Source: Salinibacter ruber DSM 13855
GTDB lineage: Bacteria; Bacteroidota; Rhodothermia; Rhodothermales; Salinibacteraceae
DNA: 64,000 nucleotides
Reading direction: 5' to 3'
Assembly: GCF_000013045.1 (NCBI RefSeq)
Contig: NC_007677.1
Span: forward strand, 2,604,001-2,668,000
The position numbers and the translations under genes are program-made. Positions 55,227 through 63,688 of this stretch are shown here, piece by piece. Under the pieces are notes generated by a model. The model was not told where the DNA came from. It did no database searches and was given only the letters and a program-made list of their open reading frames with translations. The number at the start of each line of letters is the position of its first letter. The stretch's first letter is position 1.

Positions 55227-56645
55227 ATGTCCACCGGCACCCTCTACGACAAGGTCTGGAACCGCCATGCCGTCCGCGAGCTGCCCACCGGCGAGACCCA
55301 GCTGTTCGTGGGCCTGCACCTGATCCACGAGGTGACGAGCCCGCAGGCGTTCGGCATGCTCGAGGAGCGCGACCTGTCGGTGGCATTCCCCGCCCGCACC
55401 TTCGCCACCACCGACCACATCATCCCCACCGCCGACCTGGAGCGCCCCTTCGGCGACGACCAGGCCGAGACGATGCTGCAGGTGCTGGAGAGAAACACCG
55501 AGGCGTACGACATCACGTTCTTCGACCCCAGCTCCGGCGCGCAGGGCATTGTGCACGTCGTGGGGCCGGAGCAGGGGCTCACCCAGCCCGGAATGACCAT
55601 CGTCTGCGGCGACTCGCACACGAGCACGCACGGGGCCTTCGGCACCCTTGGGTTTGGCATCGGCACGAGCCAGATCCGCGACGTGCTGGCGACCCAGTGC
55701 ATCGCGATGGAGAAGCAGGACGTGCGGCGGATTCAGGTGGACGGCGCGCTCGGCGAGGGGGTCTACGCGAAGGACATTATTCTCAAAATTATTGGCGAGC
55801 TGGGCGTGGAGGGCGGCATCGGGTACGTCTACGAGTACGGCGGCCCCGCCATCAAAGGGCTCAGCATGGAGGGCCGGATGTCCATCTGCAACATGAGCGT
55901 GGAGGGCGGGGCCCGGGCCGGCTACGTCAACCCCGACCTCACGACCTTCGAGTACATGAAGGGCCGGCCGCACGCCCCGAGCGGGGCGGCCTGGGAGCGG
56001 GCCGTCGACTGCTGGCAGCAGATTCAGTCCGACCCGGACGCCACCTACGACGACACCGTGACGTTCGACGGCTCGGCCATCGAGCCGATGGTGACGTGGG
56101 GCATCACGCCGGGCCAGGCCCTCGGCATCTCGGAGCCGATTCCGGACCCGGCCCGGATGGACTCCGGCGACCGGGCCACGGCCGAAAAGGCCCTCGACCA
56201 CATGGACCTGCGGCCCGGCCGGACGATGGAGGGGGTCAACGTGGACGTCGCGTTCCTCGGCTCCTGCACCAACGCCCGCATCACCGACCTCCGCGAGGCC
56301 GCCTCGCTGCTGGAGCGACTGGGCCGCCCCGTGGCCGACGACGTGCGGGCGATGGTCGTCCCCGGCTCGCAGGGCGTGAAGCAGCAGGCGGAGGACGAGG
56401 GCCTGGCCGACACCTTCCGCGAGGCCGGATTCGACTGGCGCGGCGCCGGGTGCTCGATGTGCCTCGGCATGAACCAGGACCAGCTGGAGGGCCGCGAGCT
56501 GTGCGCCTCCTCCTCCAACCGCAACTTCATCGGCCGCCAGGGGAGCAAGGACGGGCGGACGGTGCTGATGAGCCCGGCGATGGTGGTGGCGGCGGCGGTG
56601 GAGGGGGAGGTGACGGACGTTCGCCGATTGATGCGTGAAACGTGA
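55227..56645 (+). CDS. leuC: 3-Isopropylmalate dehydratase large subunit
   Basis: This aconitase-family subunit carries the 4Fe-4S cluster for isomerising 2- to 3-isopropylmalate. The 472-residue protein has [37 protein letters not shown] and the cluster cysteines in [13 protein letters not shown] and [11 protein letters not shown], followed by [14 protein letters not shown]. The C-terminus reads [10 protein letters not shown] and then MRET; relatives usually end near VRRL. The last codons lie inside the left arm of a period-7 element (56630-56652), which appears to have supplied a new stop. Confidence 0.95.
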   Translation: MSTGTLYDKVWNRHAVRELPTGETQLFVGLHLIHEVTSPQAFGMLEERDLSVAFPARTFATTDHIIPTADLERPFGDDQAETMLQVLERNTEAYDITFFDPSSGAQGIVHVVGPEQGLTQPGMTIVCGDSHTSTHGAFGTLGFGIGTSQIRDVLATQCIAMEKQDVRRIQVDGALGEGVYAKDIILKIIGELGVEGGIGYVYEYGGPAIKGLSMEGRMSICNMSVEGGARAGYVNPDLTTFEYMKGRPHAPSGAAWERAVDCWQQIQSDPDATYDDTVTFDGSAIEPMVTWGITPGQALGISEPIPDPARMDSGDRATAEKALDHMDLRPGRTMEGVNVDVAFLGSCTNARITDLREAASLLERLGRPVADDVRAMVVPGSQGVKQQAEDEGLADTFREAGFDWRGAGCSMCLGMNQDQLEGRELCASSSNRNFIGRQGSKDGRTVLMSPAMVVAAAVEGEVTDVRRLMRET

Positions 56646-57184
56646 TGCGTGACTATTTCGAGGCGAAGGGAATTTCTTCGAAAAGATCTGTCTCACTGTA
56701 CTCAGAAGCACGATACTTCGAGTCAGGCTCGCGGATTTCGCCTCCGCGCTGGTCGGACACCATTACGAGCAAAAGCCGAATGATCTGCGTCATAAAATCG
56801 AGACGATGCGCAACCACGTCTTCACCGATGACGAACCGACTTTTGTAGTACCAGTCTCGGCTTTCCCGTGCGGAGCCGAGGGCATACTCGTAGAACCGGG
56901 CGCGGTCTTTCCCCGTCCCGCGCGAGTACCCTTCCGCAATGTTCGAACTGATTGAGCCAACCGCACGATAGAGTTGATCTGCGAGCGACCGTGTGTGCGC
57001 GTTCTCATGGAGTTTGCGGATGTCCTGCCAGCACACGTCGGACGCAAACAGGCTCAGTCGATACGCCTCAACGTCCCACAGGGTATCTTCTCGAATTGAC
57101 GACGGAACCTGATCCTGCCAGCCGGAAAAGTTCATCGGTCAGAACAAAACAGCCTCACGAATCACGCCTCACGCATCACGCCCC
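56630..57184. mobile_element. Period-7 inverted-repeat element containing a four-helix-bundle gene (copy D)
   Basis: The left arm (56630-56652) is GATGCGT, GAAACGT, GATGCGT, GA. The right arm (57153-57184), on the other strand, is GGGGCGT, GATGCGT, GAGGCGT, GATTCGT, GAGG. The two arms match at 20 of 23 positions. Between them is only the four-helix-bundle gene, on the minus strand, whose stop abuts the left arm. The left arm overlaps the last codons of leuC. Inverted repeats around a four-helix-bundle ORF are also the plan of intervening sequences in some 23S rRNA genes, but this copy lies between protein genes. Mobility is inference. Confidence 0.65.
56653..57135 (-). CDS. Four-helix-bundle protein (23S rRNA intervening-sequence / S23-like family)
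   Basis: This 160-residue protein contains the family motif SLADQLYRAVGSISSNIAEG, then GTGKDRARFYEYALGSARES and a last helix LDFMTQIIRLLLVMV. It is antisense to the leuC-leuD genes that flank it and lies exactly between the arms of a period-7 inverted repeat. Relatives occur as ORFs in intervening sequences of 23S rRNA genes and resemble Avd, the accessory protein of diversity-generating retroelements. They form pentameric helical bundles that bind nucleic acid. Here there is no reverse transcriptase nearby. The function of free-standing members is unknown. Confidence 0.88.
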   Translation of the reverse strand: MNFSGWQDQVPSSIREDTLWDVEAYRLSLFASDVCWQDIRKLHENAHTRSLADQLYRAVGSISSNIAEGYSRGTGKDRARFYEYALGSARESRDWYYKSRFVIGEDVVAHRLDFMTQIIRLLLVMVSDQRGGEIREPDSKYRASEYSETDLFEEIPFASK

Positions 57185-57189
57185 TCAAT

Positions 57190-57807
57190 ATGCCCACCGC
57201 AACGGACAACACCGTAACCACCGTCACCGGCCCCGCCGTCTCCGTCCGCGGCAACGACATCGACACCGACCAGATTGTCCCCGCCCGCTTCCTCAAGGAG
57301 GTCACGTTCGACAACATGGGCGAGTACGCCTTCTACGACGTGCGACGGGACGACGACGGCAGCCTGAACGACCATCCCTTCAACCGCTACCCGAACGCCA
57401 CCATCCTGGTGGTGAACGAGAACTTTGGCTGTGGCTCCTCGCGGGAGCACGCCCCCCAGGCCCTCATGCGCTGGGGCATCGACGGCCTCATCGGCGAGTC
57501 CTTCGCCGAGATCTTTGCCGGCAACTGCCAGGCCCTCGGCCTGCCCACCGCCACCGCGGACCACGAGACTGTGGAGTGGATCATGGCGCAGGTGACGGCC
57601 GACCCGGCGCTCGAACTCACCATCGACGTGGAGGCGGAGACGGTCACCGTCAGCGACGAGCCCGTCGACGTGACCATCAGCGATGCGCAGCGCGAGGCGC
57701 TCCTGCAGGGCGTCTGGGACACCACCGCCCTCATGAAGAGCTACATGGACGAGGTGGAGCAGACCGCGGATCGGCTGCCCTACCTGAACGAGTTTGCCGA
57801 TTGCTGA
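57190..57807 (+). CDS. leuD: 3-Isopropylmalate dehydratase small subunit
   Basis: This 205-residue subunit completes the LeuCD isomerase. It has GNDIDTDQIVPARFLK near the N-terminus, ILVVNENFGCGSSREHAPQA (substrate-specificity loop region) and GESFAEIFAGNCQALGLP. It lies 544 bp after leuC, separated by the four-helix-bundle element, which is unusual because leuC and leuD normally adjoin. Its start is 5 bp after the right arm of that element. The stop is followed by another period-7 repeat. Confidence 0.95.
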   Translation: MPTATDNTVTTVTGPAVSVRGNDIDTDQIVPARFLKEVTFDNMGEYAFYDVRRDDDGSLNDHPFNRYPNATILVVNENFGCGSSREHAPQALMRWGIDGLIGESFAEIFAGNCQALGLPTATADHETVEWIMAQVTADPALELTIDVEAETVTVSDEPVDVTISDAQREALLQGVWDTTALMKSYMDEVEQTADRLPYLNEFADC

Positions 57808-57873
57808 GTGATCAGTGAAGCGTGATGCGTGAGGCTGCCGTCTTTCACGCTTCACGTTTCACGCATCACGAAA
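57808..57873. repeat. Period-7 inverted-repeat element (copy E), between leuD and ilvD
   Basis: The left arm (57808-57835) reads GTGATCA, GTGAAG, CGTGATG, CGTGAGG. The right arm (57843-57873) on the other strand reads CGTGATG, CGTGAAA, CGTGAAG, CGTGAAA. The loop is only about 7 bases. The right arm matches the left arm of copy D (56630-56652) at 22 of 23 positions, linking this non-coding copy to the one with the four-helix-bundle gene. Confidence 0.82.
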
Positions 57874-57912
57874 ACAGCACCTTCTTTCCCTTCCACTTTT
57901 CCCTTTTGCCCA

Positions 57913-59667
57913 ATGCCCCCCTCCTCCGCCAACGGCCACTCCTCCAAAATCCAGAGCCAAGACGTCACCGAGGGCCTTGACCAGGCGCCGGCCCGCGCGA
58001 TGTTTCGGGCGATGGGCTACGACGACGCCGACCTCGACCAGCCCCTCATCGGCATCGCCAACCCGGCGGCGGACGTGACGCCCTGCAATGTGCACCTCGA
58101 CGGCCTTGCCGACGCCGCACGCGAAGGCGTCACTGAGGCCGGCGGGACGCCCATCGAGTTTGGCACCATCACGGTTAGCGACGGGATCTCGATGGGCACG
58201 GAGGGCATGAAGGGGTCCCTCATCTCCCGCGAGGTGATCGCCGACTCGGTGGAACTGGTGGCCTTTGCCGAGCGGCTCGACGGGCTCGTCATCATGGGCG
58301 GCTGCGACAAAAACATGCCGGGCATGATGATGGCGGCGATCCGGGCCGACCTCCCGAGCGTCTTCCTCTACGGCGGGTCCATCATGCCGGGCCACCACCG
58401 GGGGCAGGAGATCACGATCCAGAACGTGTTCGAGGCGTGCGGGGCGGTCGCCACCGGCCAGATGAGCGAAGAGGAGCTCGACGAGATGGAGCGCCACGCC
58501 TGTCCCGGCGCCGGCGCCTGCGGCGGCATGTTCACCGCTAACACAATGGCGTCCATCAGCGAGGCGATCGGCTTTGCGCCGCTGGGGAGCGCGAGCCCCC
58601 CGGCGGTGACAGAAGAACGAGAGGTGGTGGCCCGCGCGGCCGGGCGGCGGACCGTCGAGGCGATCGAGGAACGGCGGCGGCCCTCCGACTTCCTCAGCAA
58701 GAAGTCGTTCGAGAACGCCATTGCCCTCCAGGTGGCCGTGGGCGGCTCCACGAACGGCGTACTCCACCTGCTCGCGATGGCGGCGGAGGCGGGCATCGAC
58801 CTCTCGATTGAGGCGTTCGACGCAATCAGCCGGCGGACGCCCAAGATCGGCGACTTCCAGCCCGGCGGCTCCCGCGTGATGAACGACCTGCACGAGGTCG
58901 GCGGCGTGCCGGTGGTGCTGAAGGCGCTTCTCGATGCGGGCCTGCTGCACGGCGACGCCCAGACCGTGACGGGGGAGCCCCTCGCCGAGGCCCTCGACCG
59001 CGTCGACCCGCCCGCCATCGCGGACCTCGACGTGGACTACCTCTACACGGTGGACGAACCGAAGAATGAGGAGGGCGCCATCCGCATCCTCACCGGCAAC
59101 CTCGCCCCCGACGGCGCTGTGCTCAAAGTTACAGCCGCTGATGCCCCCCGCTTTGAGGGCACGGCCCGCGTCTTCGAGAGCGAGGAGGACGCAATGGACT
59201 ACGTGCAGGCCGGCCAGCTCGACTCGGGCGACGTCATTATCATTCGGAATCTCGGGCCCAAGGGCGCCCCCGGCATGCCCGAAATGCTTGGCGTGACCGC
59301 CGCCCGGGACGGACAGGGGCACGCCGACGACGTGGCCCTCATCACCGACGGGCGCTTCTCCGGGGCCACCCGCGGCCTCTCCATCGGCCACGTCGCCCCC
59401 GAGGCCGCGGCCGGCGGGCCCATCGCCGCCATCCAGGACGGAGACCCGATCATCATCGACGTGGCGGAGCGTCACCTGGCGGTCGACCTGTCCGACGCCG
59501 AGCTGGAGCGCCGACTCGACGACCGGTCGCCCCCGGAGCCCCAGTACACGACCGGCGTTCTCGCCAAGTACGCCGCCCTCTTCGGCTCCGCCGCGGAGGG
59601 GGCAGTGACGAGTGTCTTTTCGGATCTTCGCGAGTCGACATCCCCCTCCACGGCTTCAAATGAATGA
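57913..59667 (+). CDS. ilvD: Dihydroxy-acid dehydratase
   Basis: This Fe-S enzyme dehydrates the dihydroxy acids to 2-oxoisovalerate and 2-oxo-3-methylvalerate. The ATG at 57913 gives 584 residues. Motifs include AMGYDDADLDQPLIGIANPA, the Cys in DVTPCNVHLD, SDGISMGTEGMKGSLISREV, MGGCDKNMPGMMMA, CPGAGACGGMFTANTMAS and, near the C-terminus, GRFSGATRGLSIGHVAPEAA. The cluster ligands Cys64-type, Cys132-type and Cys205-type are all visible. It follows leuD after the period-7 repeat and precedes cimA. Confidence 0.95.
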   Translation: MPPSSANGHSSKIQSQDVTEGLDQAPARAMFRAMGYDDADLDQPLIGIANPAADVTPCNVHLDGLADAAREGVTEAGGTPIEFGTITVSDGISMGTEGMKGSLISREVIADSVELVAFAERLDGLVIMGGCDKNMPGMMMAAIRADLPSVFLYGGSIMPGHHRGQEITIQNVFEACGAVATGQMSEEELDEMERHACPGAGACGGMFTANTMASISEAIGFAPLGSASPPAVTEEREVVARAAGRRTVEAIEERRRPSDFLSKKSFENAIALQVAVGGSTNGVLHLLAMAAEAGIDLSIEAFDAISRRTPKIGDFQPGGSRVMNDLHEVGGVPVVLKALLDAGLLHGDAQTVTGEPLAEALDRVDPPAIADLDVDYLYTVDEPKNEEGAIRILTGNLAPDGAVLKVTAADAPRFEGTARVFESEEDAMDYVQAGQLDSGDVIIIRNLGPKGAPGMPEMLGVTAARDGQGHADDVALITDGRFSGATRGLSIGHVAPEAAAGGPIAAIQDGDPIIIDVAERHLAVDLSDAELERRLDDRSPPEPQYTTGVLAKYAALFGSAAEGAVTSVFSDLRESTSPSTASNE

Positions 59668-59680
59668 GACGGATCTGCGC

Positions 59681-59755
59681 GAATGGGTGAAAGGGTGAGT
59701 GGGCGCAACTGTGAAGTGGCCCCATTCCCCCACTCCCCCATTCCCAATCGCCCAC
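59681..59755. repeat. Period-7-like inverted repeat (copy G), between ilvD and cimA
   Basis: The left arm (59681-59705) contains GAATGGG, TGAAAGG, GTGAGTG, GGCG. The right arm (59720-59755) on the other strand contains GGGCGATT, GGGAATG, GGGGAGT, GGGGGAATGGGG. Spacing is mainly seven with some eights. The unit differs from the CGTnnnn type, as in copy H upstream of mutY, but the architecture is the same. Confidence 0.65.
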
Positions 59756-59772
59756 ACGCACACACCCAGACG

Positions 59773-61374
59773 ATGCCGGACACGATCGAGGTATTCGACA
59801 CCACGCTCCGCGACGGCACGCAGGGCGAGCACGTCACCCTCTCGGCCCGCGACAAAATGCGGATTGCCCGTCGCCTGGAAGCGTTCGGCATTGACGTGAT
59901 CGAAGGGGGCTGGCCCGGCTCCAACCCCACGGATCAGGCCTTCTTTGAGGCGGCCAGCGGGGAGACCTGGGCGCACACGTCGATCTGCGCGTTCGGCTCC
60001 ACCCGGCACGCGTCCAATGCCCCGTCGGAGGACGCCAACCTGCAGGCCCTGATCGAGGCCGACACCGACGTGGTGTCCATCTTCGGCAAGTCGTGGACCC
60101 TGCACGTGGAGCAGGCGCTCGGGGTGTCGCGAGAGACGAATCTGGACCTCATTCGCTCGTCGGTAGCGTTTCTCCGCGAGCACGGGAAGCGGGTCATCTA
60201 CGACGCCGAGCACTTCTTCGACGGCTTCGCCGACCATCCCGCGTACGCCCTCCGGACGCTCCGGGCCGCCGCCGAGGCCGGGGCCGACACGCTGGTCCTC
60301 TGTGACACGAACGGCGGCTCCCTGCCGCACGACATCTACGACGTCACCGCTGCCGTCTACGAAGACTTCGACACCACCCTCGGCATCCACGCCCACAACA
60401 ACGGCGGGTGCGCGGTGGCCAACAGCCTCGCGGCCGTGCGGGCCGGGGCGCGGCACATGCAGGGCACCATCAATGGCCTCGGCGAGCGCTGCGGCAACGC
60501 CGACCTCTGCGCCGTCATTCCCGACCTGCAACTCAAGATGGACTTTGAGTGCGTCGATCCGGACCGGCTCGACGACCTGGTCGACCTCGCCCGCTTTACC
60601 AACGAGGTGGCCAATCTCGACCCGGACGACGGCGCGCCGTACGTCGGCCGCAGCGCCTTCACCCACAAGGGCGGCGTGCACGTTTCGGCCGTGATGGAGG
60701 CCCCGAGCACCTACGAGCACGTGGAGCCGAACGTCGTAGGGAACCGCCGACGGGCCCTCGTCTCCGACCTCTCGGGGCGCAGCAACATCCAGTACAAGGC
60801 CAAAGAGATGGGCATCGACCTCGGCTCGGACGCCGCCGCGCAGGCCGTCGAGCGCATCAAGGAGCTGGAGCATCTCGGCTACGAATTTCAGGGGGCCGAG
60901 GCCTCGTTTGAACTTCTTCTGCGCACGCTTCAGGACGAGGTGCCGGACTTTTTTGGCCTCGACCGGATGCGCGTGTGGAGCGGGCAGGACGACGAGGCGC
61001 AGACCGTTGAGGCCTCCCTCGCCCTCACCGTACAAGACGAGCGCACCCTGGCCGTGGCGGAGGGAAACGGGCCTGTCGATGCCCTCTCAAACGCCATGCG
61101 GGAGGGCCTTCTCTCGTTCTACCCCTCGCTCGATGGCGTGCGCCTCTCCGACTACAAGGTCCGGGTGCTTACGCCGCAGGACGGCACGGCCGCCACGGTC
61201 CGCGTGCTCATCGAGCACGGCGACGGCGCGCGCACCTGGAATACCGTGGGGGTCTCCGAGAACATCCTCGACGCGAGCTGGCAGGCCCTGGCCGACGGCA
61301 TGCGGTACGCCCTCTTCCACGCGGCCCCCACTCCGACTGCCGGGCCGGCCCCGGATCCCGCGGCCTCGGGGTGA
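59773..61374 (+). CDS. cimA: Citramalate synthase
   Basis: This condenses acetyl-CoA with pyruvate to (R)-citramalate, opening the threonine-independent route to isoleucine. The ATG at 59773 gives 533 residues. The N-terminal DRE-TIM signature is FDTTLRDGTQGEHVTLSARD, followed by IEGGWPGSNPTD (typical of CimA), YDAEHFFDGF, HAHNNGGCAVANSLAAVRAG and GVHVSAVM, then a C-terminal LeuA-type regulatory domain (about 390-520). LeuCD and LeuB, encoded here, would process citramalate to 2-oxobutyrate. It ends the cluster. Confidence 0.94.
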   Translation: MPDTIEVFDTTLRDGTQGEHVTLSARDKMRIARRLEAFGIDVIEGGWPGSNPTDQAFFEAASGETWAHTSICAFGSTRHASNAPSEDANLQALIEADTDVVSIFGKSWTLHVEQALGVSRETNLDLIRSSVAFLREHGKRVIYDAEHFFDGFADHPAYALRTLRAAAEAGADTLVLCDTNGGSLPHDIYDVTAAVYEDFDTTLGIHAHNNGGCAVANSLAAVRAGARHMQGTINGLGERCGNADLCAVIPDLQLKMDFECVDPDRLDDLVDLARFTNEVANLDPDDGAPYVGRSAFTHKGGVHVSAVMEAPSTYEHVEPNVVGNRRRALVSDLSGRSNIQYKAKEMGIDLGSDAAAQAVERIKELEHLGYEFQGAEASFELLLRTLQDEVPDFFGLDRMRVWSGQDDEAQTVEASLALTVQDERTLAVAEGNGPVDALSNAMREGLLSFYPSLDGVRLSDYKVRVLTPQDGTAATVRVLIEHGDGARTWNTVGVSENILDASWQALADGMRYALFHAAPTPTAGPAPDPAASG

Positions 61375-61376
61375 TG

Positions 61377-61850
61377 CTACGCCGACACGGGGTCGGCGGC
61401 CTCATCCGCCCCCCCGACGGCCAATTCGGGAACGGACGCGCTCATGTGGCCGTCGCCGCGGTGGTCCGCGACGGTCCGCGTCCGGACGGCCTCGCGCCAG
61501 GCCGCCGTTAGCAGCTCATAATCCCGTGCCTGCCACGCCTCGGACACTCCTTCCACACACTTGAATCCGTAGGCCACCGGCGAGAGGCTCGCTCGCGGAG
61601 CGCTTGACAGGCTCAGTACCTGCGAGCGGCCGAGGCCGAGCCGGAACCCGCCGTGCAACTGGCCGAGCACGCACTGCTCCCCGTCCTCCAGTTCCAGCGC
61701 TTCGGCGTTGACCCGGCGATGCCACCCTGGATCCACCTCGTCGAGATACGCCGCCCCTCGCTCTACCCGCTCCTGCACCCGTTCCTCCGTGATGCGTCGG
61801 GTGCGACGGGCCTGCCACCAATTTCGGAGTCGCTCGAGGAGTGCGTACAT
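61377..61850 (-). CDS. Hypothetical protein
   Basis: From the ATG at 61850 (MYALLERLRNWWQARR) the protein is 157 residues. An Arg-rich amphipathic helix is followed by ERGAAYLDEVDPGWHRRVNA and EDGEQCVLGQLHGGFRLGLG, then YGFKCVEGVSEAW and a final helix with LLTAAWREAVRTR. It has no signal peptide or membrane segment. An in-frame start at 61913 is possible. I do not recognise the family; the compact YLDEVDPGW / CVLGQL pattern suggests a conserved small domain. It converges on cimA with 2 bp between stops. Confidence 0.65.
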   Translation of the reverse strand: MYALLERLRNWWQARRTRRITEERVQERVERGAAYLDEVDPGWHRRVNAEALELEDGEQCVLGQLHGGFRLGLGRSQVLSLSSAPRASLSPVAYGFKCVEGVSEAWQARDYELLTAAWREAVRTRTVADHRGDGHMSASVPELAVGGADEAADPVSA

Positions 61851-61952
61851 GGCAGTCGGGATGTGTTGGGACTGCAGAACAACGGTCGCAAAAGCGTACC
61901 AGTCCCCGACCACGGGGATCCCCTCTGGCGTGACACCGGTGGGGAGATCACG

Positions 61953-62231
61953 TTATCGTTCCGCGGCGTCCCGGGCCGCCATCGCCATCTCCACGAGCAC
62001 AGCCCGGGCCTCGTCTACCGTGTCGAGGGGCGCGTCGAAATCAATGCGTACCGGCACCGTGGCCTTCTCCTGCTCCACCTCGAGGTCGAAGCCCTCCGCA
62101 TCGATGCCCGTCATGCGCGCCCCTTTCGCCTCTATCACGTCCCCATACGCCTCTGCGTACCGGATCAGGTCCTCGGAGTGGGCGTCGTTCATGTGTTCTA
62201 CGATGCGGTCCACGTCGTCGGGGGAAAACAC
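61953..62231 (-). CDS. DUF2470 domain protein
   Basis: This 92-residue protein is a single DUF2470 domain: VDRIVEHMNDAHSEDLIRYA, ARMTGIDAEGFDLEVEQ and VPVRIDFDAPLDTVDEARAV. In other bacteria the domain forms the C-terminus of haem-utilisation (HugZ-like) or pyridoxamine-oxidase-like proteins, where the HMNxDH motif takes part in haem binding; here it stands alone. Haem relation is inference. It lies upstream of the 157-residue hypothetical gene on the same strand. Confidence 0.82.
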   Translation of the reverse strand: MFSPDDVDRIVEHMNDAHSEDLIRYAEAYGDVIEAKGARMTGIDAEGFDLEVEQEKATVPVRIDFDAPLDTVDEARAVLVEMAMAARDAAER

Positions 62232-62422
62232 GGGATCTGCTATGGTCGGGCCTGCTTGGGAAAACGGAGCTTCGGGATTTTGGGAGAAGGCCTTACGGAT
62301 GTCCGTCCGGGGTGTTATGGGCGCTCGGTGTTCGAAACTCTCGTGGAGGCAGGAAGCATTTCCCGGCGTTGCTCGTGAAAAGCACTGGTTTATGTATTCT
62401 CCTACACAGTCGCCTTCCTCCC

Positions 62423-63235
62423 ATGTCCTACGAGGTCAACGACTTCGAGACCGACGTACTCGACGCGAGTGCGGACACGCCCGTCCTCGTCGACTTCTGG
62501 GCCCCGTGGTGCGGCCCGTGTCAGCAGCTCAGCCCGGTGCTTGAGTCGCTCGCGGAAGCAACCGACGACTGGACGCTGGTCAAGGTGAACGTGGACGACC
62601 ATCCGTCCGCGGCCCAAGAGTACGGCGTGCGCGGCATTCCGGCGGTGAAGCTGTTCGTGGAGGGGGACATTGAAGCCGAGTTTGCCGGCGTCAAGCCCAA
62701 GCCCCAGCTCGAGAGCTGGCTCGACGAGCATCTTCCGAGCGAAGAAAAAAGCCGGATTGAGGAGGCAAAAGAGGCCCTTGAGGCAGGCAGCCATCAGGAG
62801 GCCGAACACCTTCTCTGGCCCGTGTTGGAGGACAACCCCGACCACGACGAGGCCCAGGTGCTCATGGCGCGCGCCCTGGCGTTTAAAGACCCAAACCGGG
62901 CACAGGTGCTGGCCCAGGAGGCCGAGGTGGCCGATCCCACCCTTCGTCAGATGCGCGACGGCGTGGAGACCATTGCCCGTCTCCTGGAGCTCGCCGAGGA
63001 CCCGTCCGCCCTCCCCGAAAATGGCGTGAAGGACACGTACGTCGCGGCCCTCGACGCGCTCGCCGATCAGGACTTCGACGCGGCGCTGGACCAGTTCATC
63101 GACGTCGTGCGCACCGATCGCAACTACGACGACGATGGCGCGCGCAAGGCGTGCGTCGCCCTCTTTACCCTGCTCGGGGAACAGCACCCCGTCACCCAGG
63201 AGCACCGCCGCACGTTCGACATGGCGCTGTACTAG
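62423..63235 (+). CDS. CnoX/YbbN-like thioredoxin with TPR-like C-terminus
   Basis: The ATG at 62423 (MSYEVNDFETDVLD) gives 270 residues. The thioredoxin domain (about 1-108) has the active site WAPWCGPCQQ (CGPC 30-33) and the cis-Pro loop VRGIPAVKLF. The C-terminal half has helical repeats (EEAKEALEAGSHQEAEHLLW, then ALDALADQDFDAALDQFIDV) typical of YbbN/CnoX. These proteins bind unfolded or oxidised clients and hand them to GroEL. Unlike E. coli YbbN, this one keeps both active-site cysteines. Confidence 0.9.
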   Translation: MSYEVNDFETDVLDASADTPVLVDFWAPWCGPCQQLSPVLESLAEATDDWTLVKVNVDDHPSAAQEYGVRGIPAVKLFVEGDIEAEFAGVKPKPQLESWLDEHLPSEEKSRIEEAKEALEAGSHQEAEHLLWPVLEDNPDHDEAQVLMARALAFKDPNRAQVLAQEAEVADPTLRQMRDGVETIARLLELAEDPSALPENGVKDTYVAALDALADQDFDAALDQFIDVVRTDRNYDDDGARKACVALFTLLGEQHPVTQEHRRTFDMALY

Positions 63236-63267
63236 CCGTGGCCGTTTCCCAATTGCCCTCCCCTTCA

Positions 63268-63687
63268 ATGCCCGACGACGTTCCGGATGCGCTTCCCGAC
63301 GGCGCCCAGCACGTACACACGACCGACCTTGCGGTCCGGTGGGGCGACATGGACGCCGTCGGCCACGTCAACAACAGCCGCTTCTTCTCCTACTTCGAGG
63401 AGGCGCGGGTGGAGTGGCTCAAGGCCACGCTCGACGCGGCGACGTTCGCGGAGAGCGGCCCGGTGCTGGCCCATGCGTCGTGCGACTTCGAGCGCCCGGT
63501 GCACCACCCTGCGACCCTTCACCTCGACGTGTACGCCGAGCCCCCGGGGCGGTCGAGCCTTACGACCCACTACGCCGCCCGCCTCGATGGGTCCGGCGAC
63601 GCGGCGGCCTTCGGGACCGCCGTTCTCGTGTGGGTGAGTGCAGAGAGCGGCGACCCGGTGCCAATGCCCGACCTGGGCCTGGAGTGA
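63268..63687 (+). CDS. Acyl-CoA thioesterase, 4HBT/YbgC-like hotdog fold
   Basis: The ATG at 63268 (MPDDVPDALPDGAQ) gives 139 residues. The hotdog motif is VRWGDMDAVGHVNNSRFFSY followed by FEEARVEWL; the Asp in DMDAVGHVNN is the usual catalytic residue of YbgC/4-hydroxybenzoyl-CoA thioesterase relatives. CDFERPVHHPATLHLDVYAE and a C-terminal strand complete the domain. The acyl-CoA substrate is unknown. It follows the thioredoxin gene by 32 bp. Confidence 0.88.
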   Translation: MPDDVPDALPDGAQHVHTTDLAVRWGDMDAVGHVNNSRFFSYFEEARVEWLKATLDAATFAESGPVLAHASCDFERPVHHPATLHLDVYAEPPGRSSLTTHYAARLDGSGDAAAFGTAVLVWVSAESGDPVPMPDLGLE

Positions 63688-63688
63688 G

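Noticed and set aside
56630-57184. CRISPR array or diversity-generating retroelement
   Set aside because: Units are seven bases without spacers, and there is no reverse transcriptase, template/variable repeat pair or cas gene in the window.
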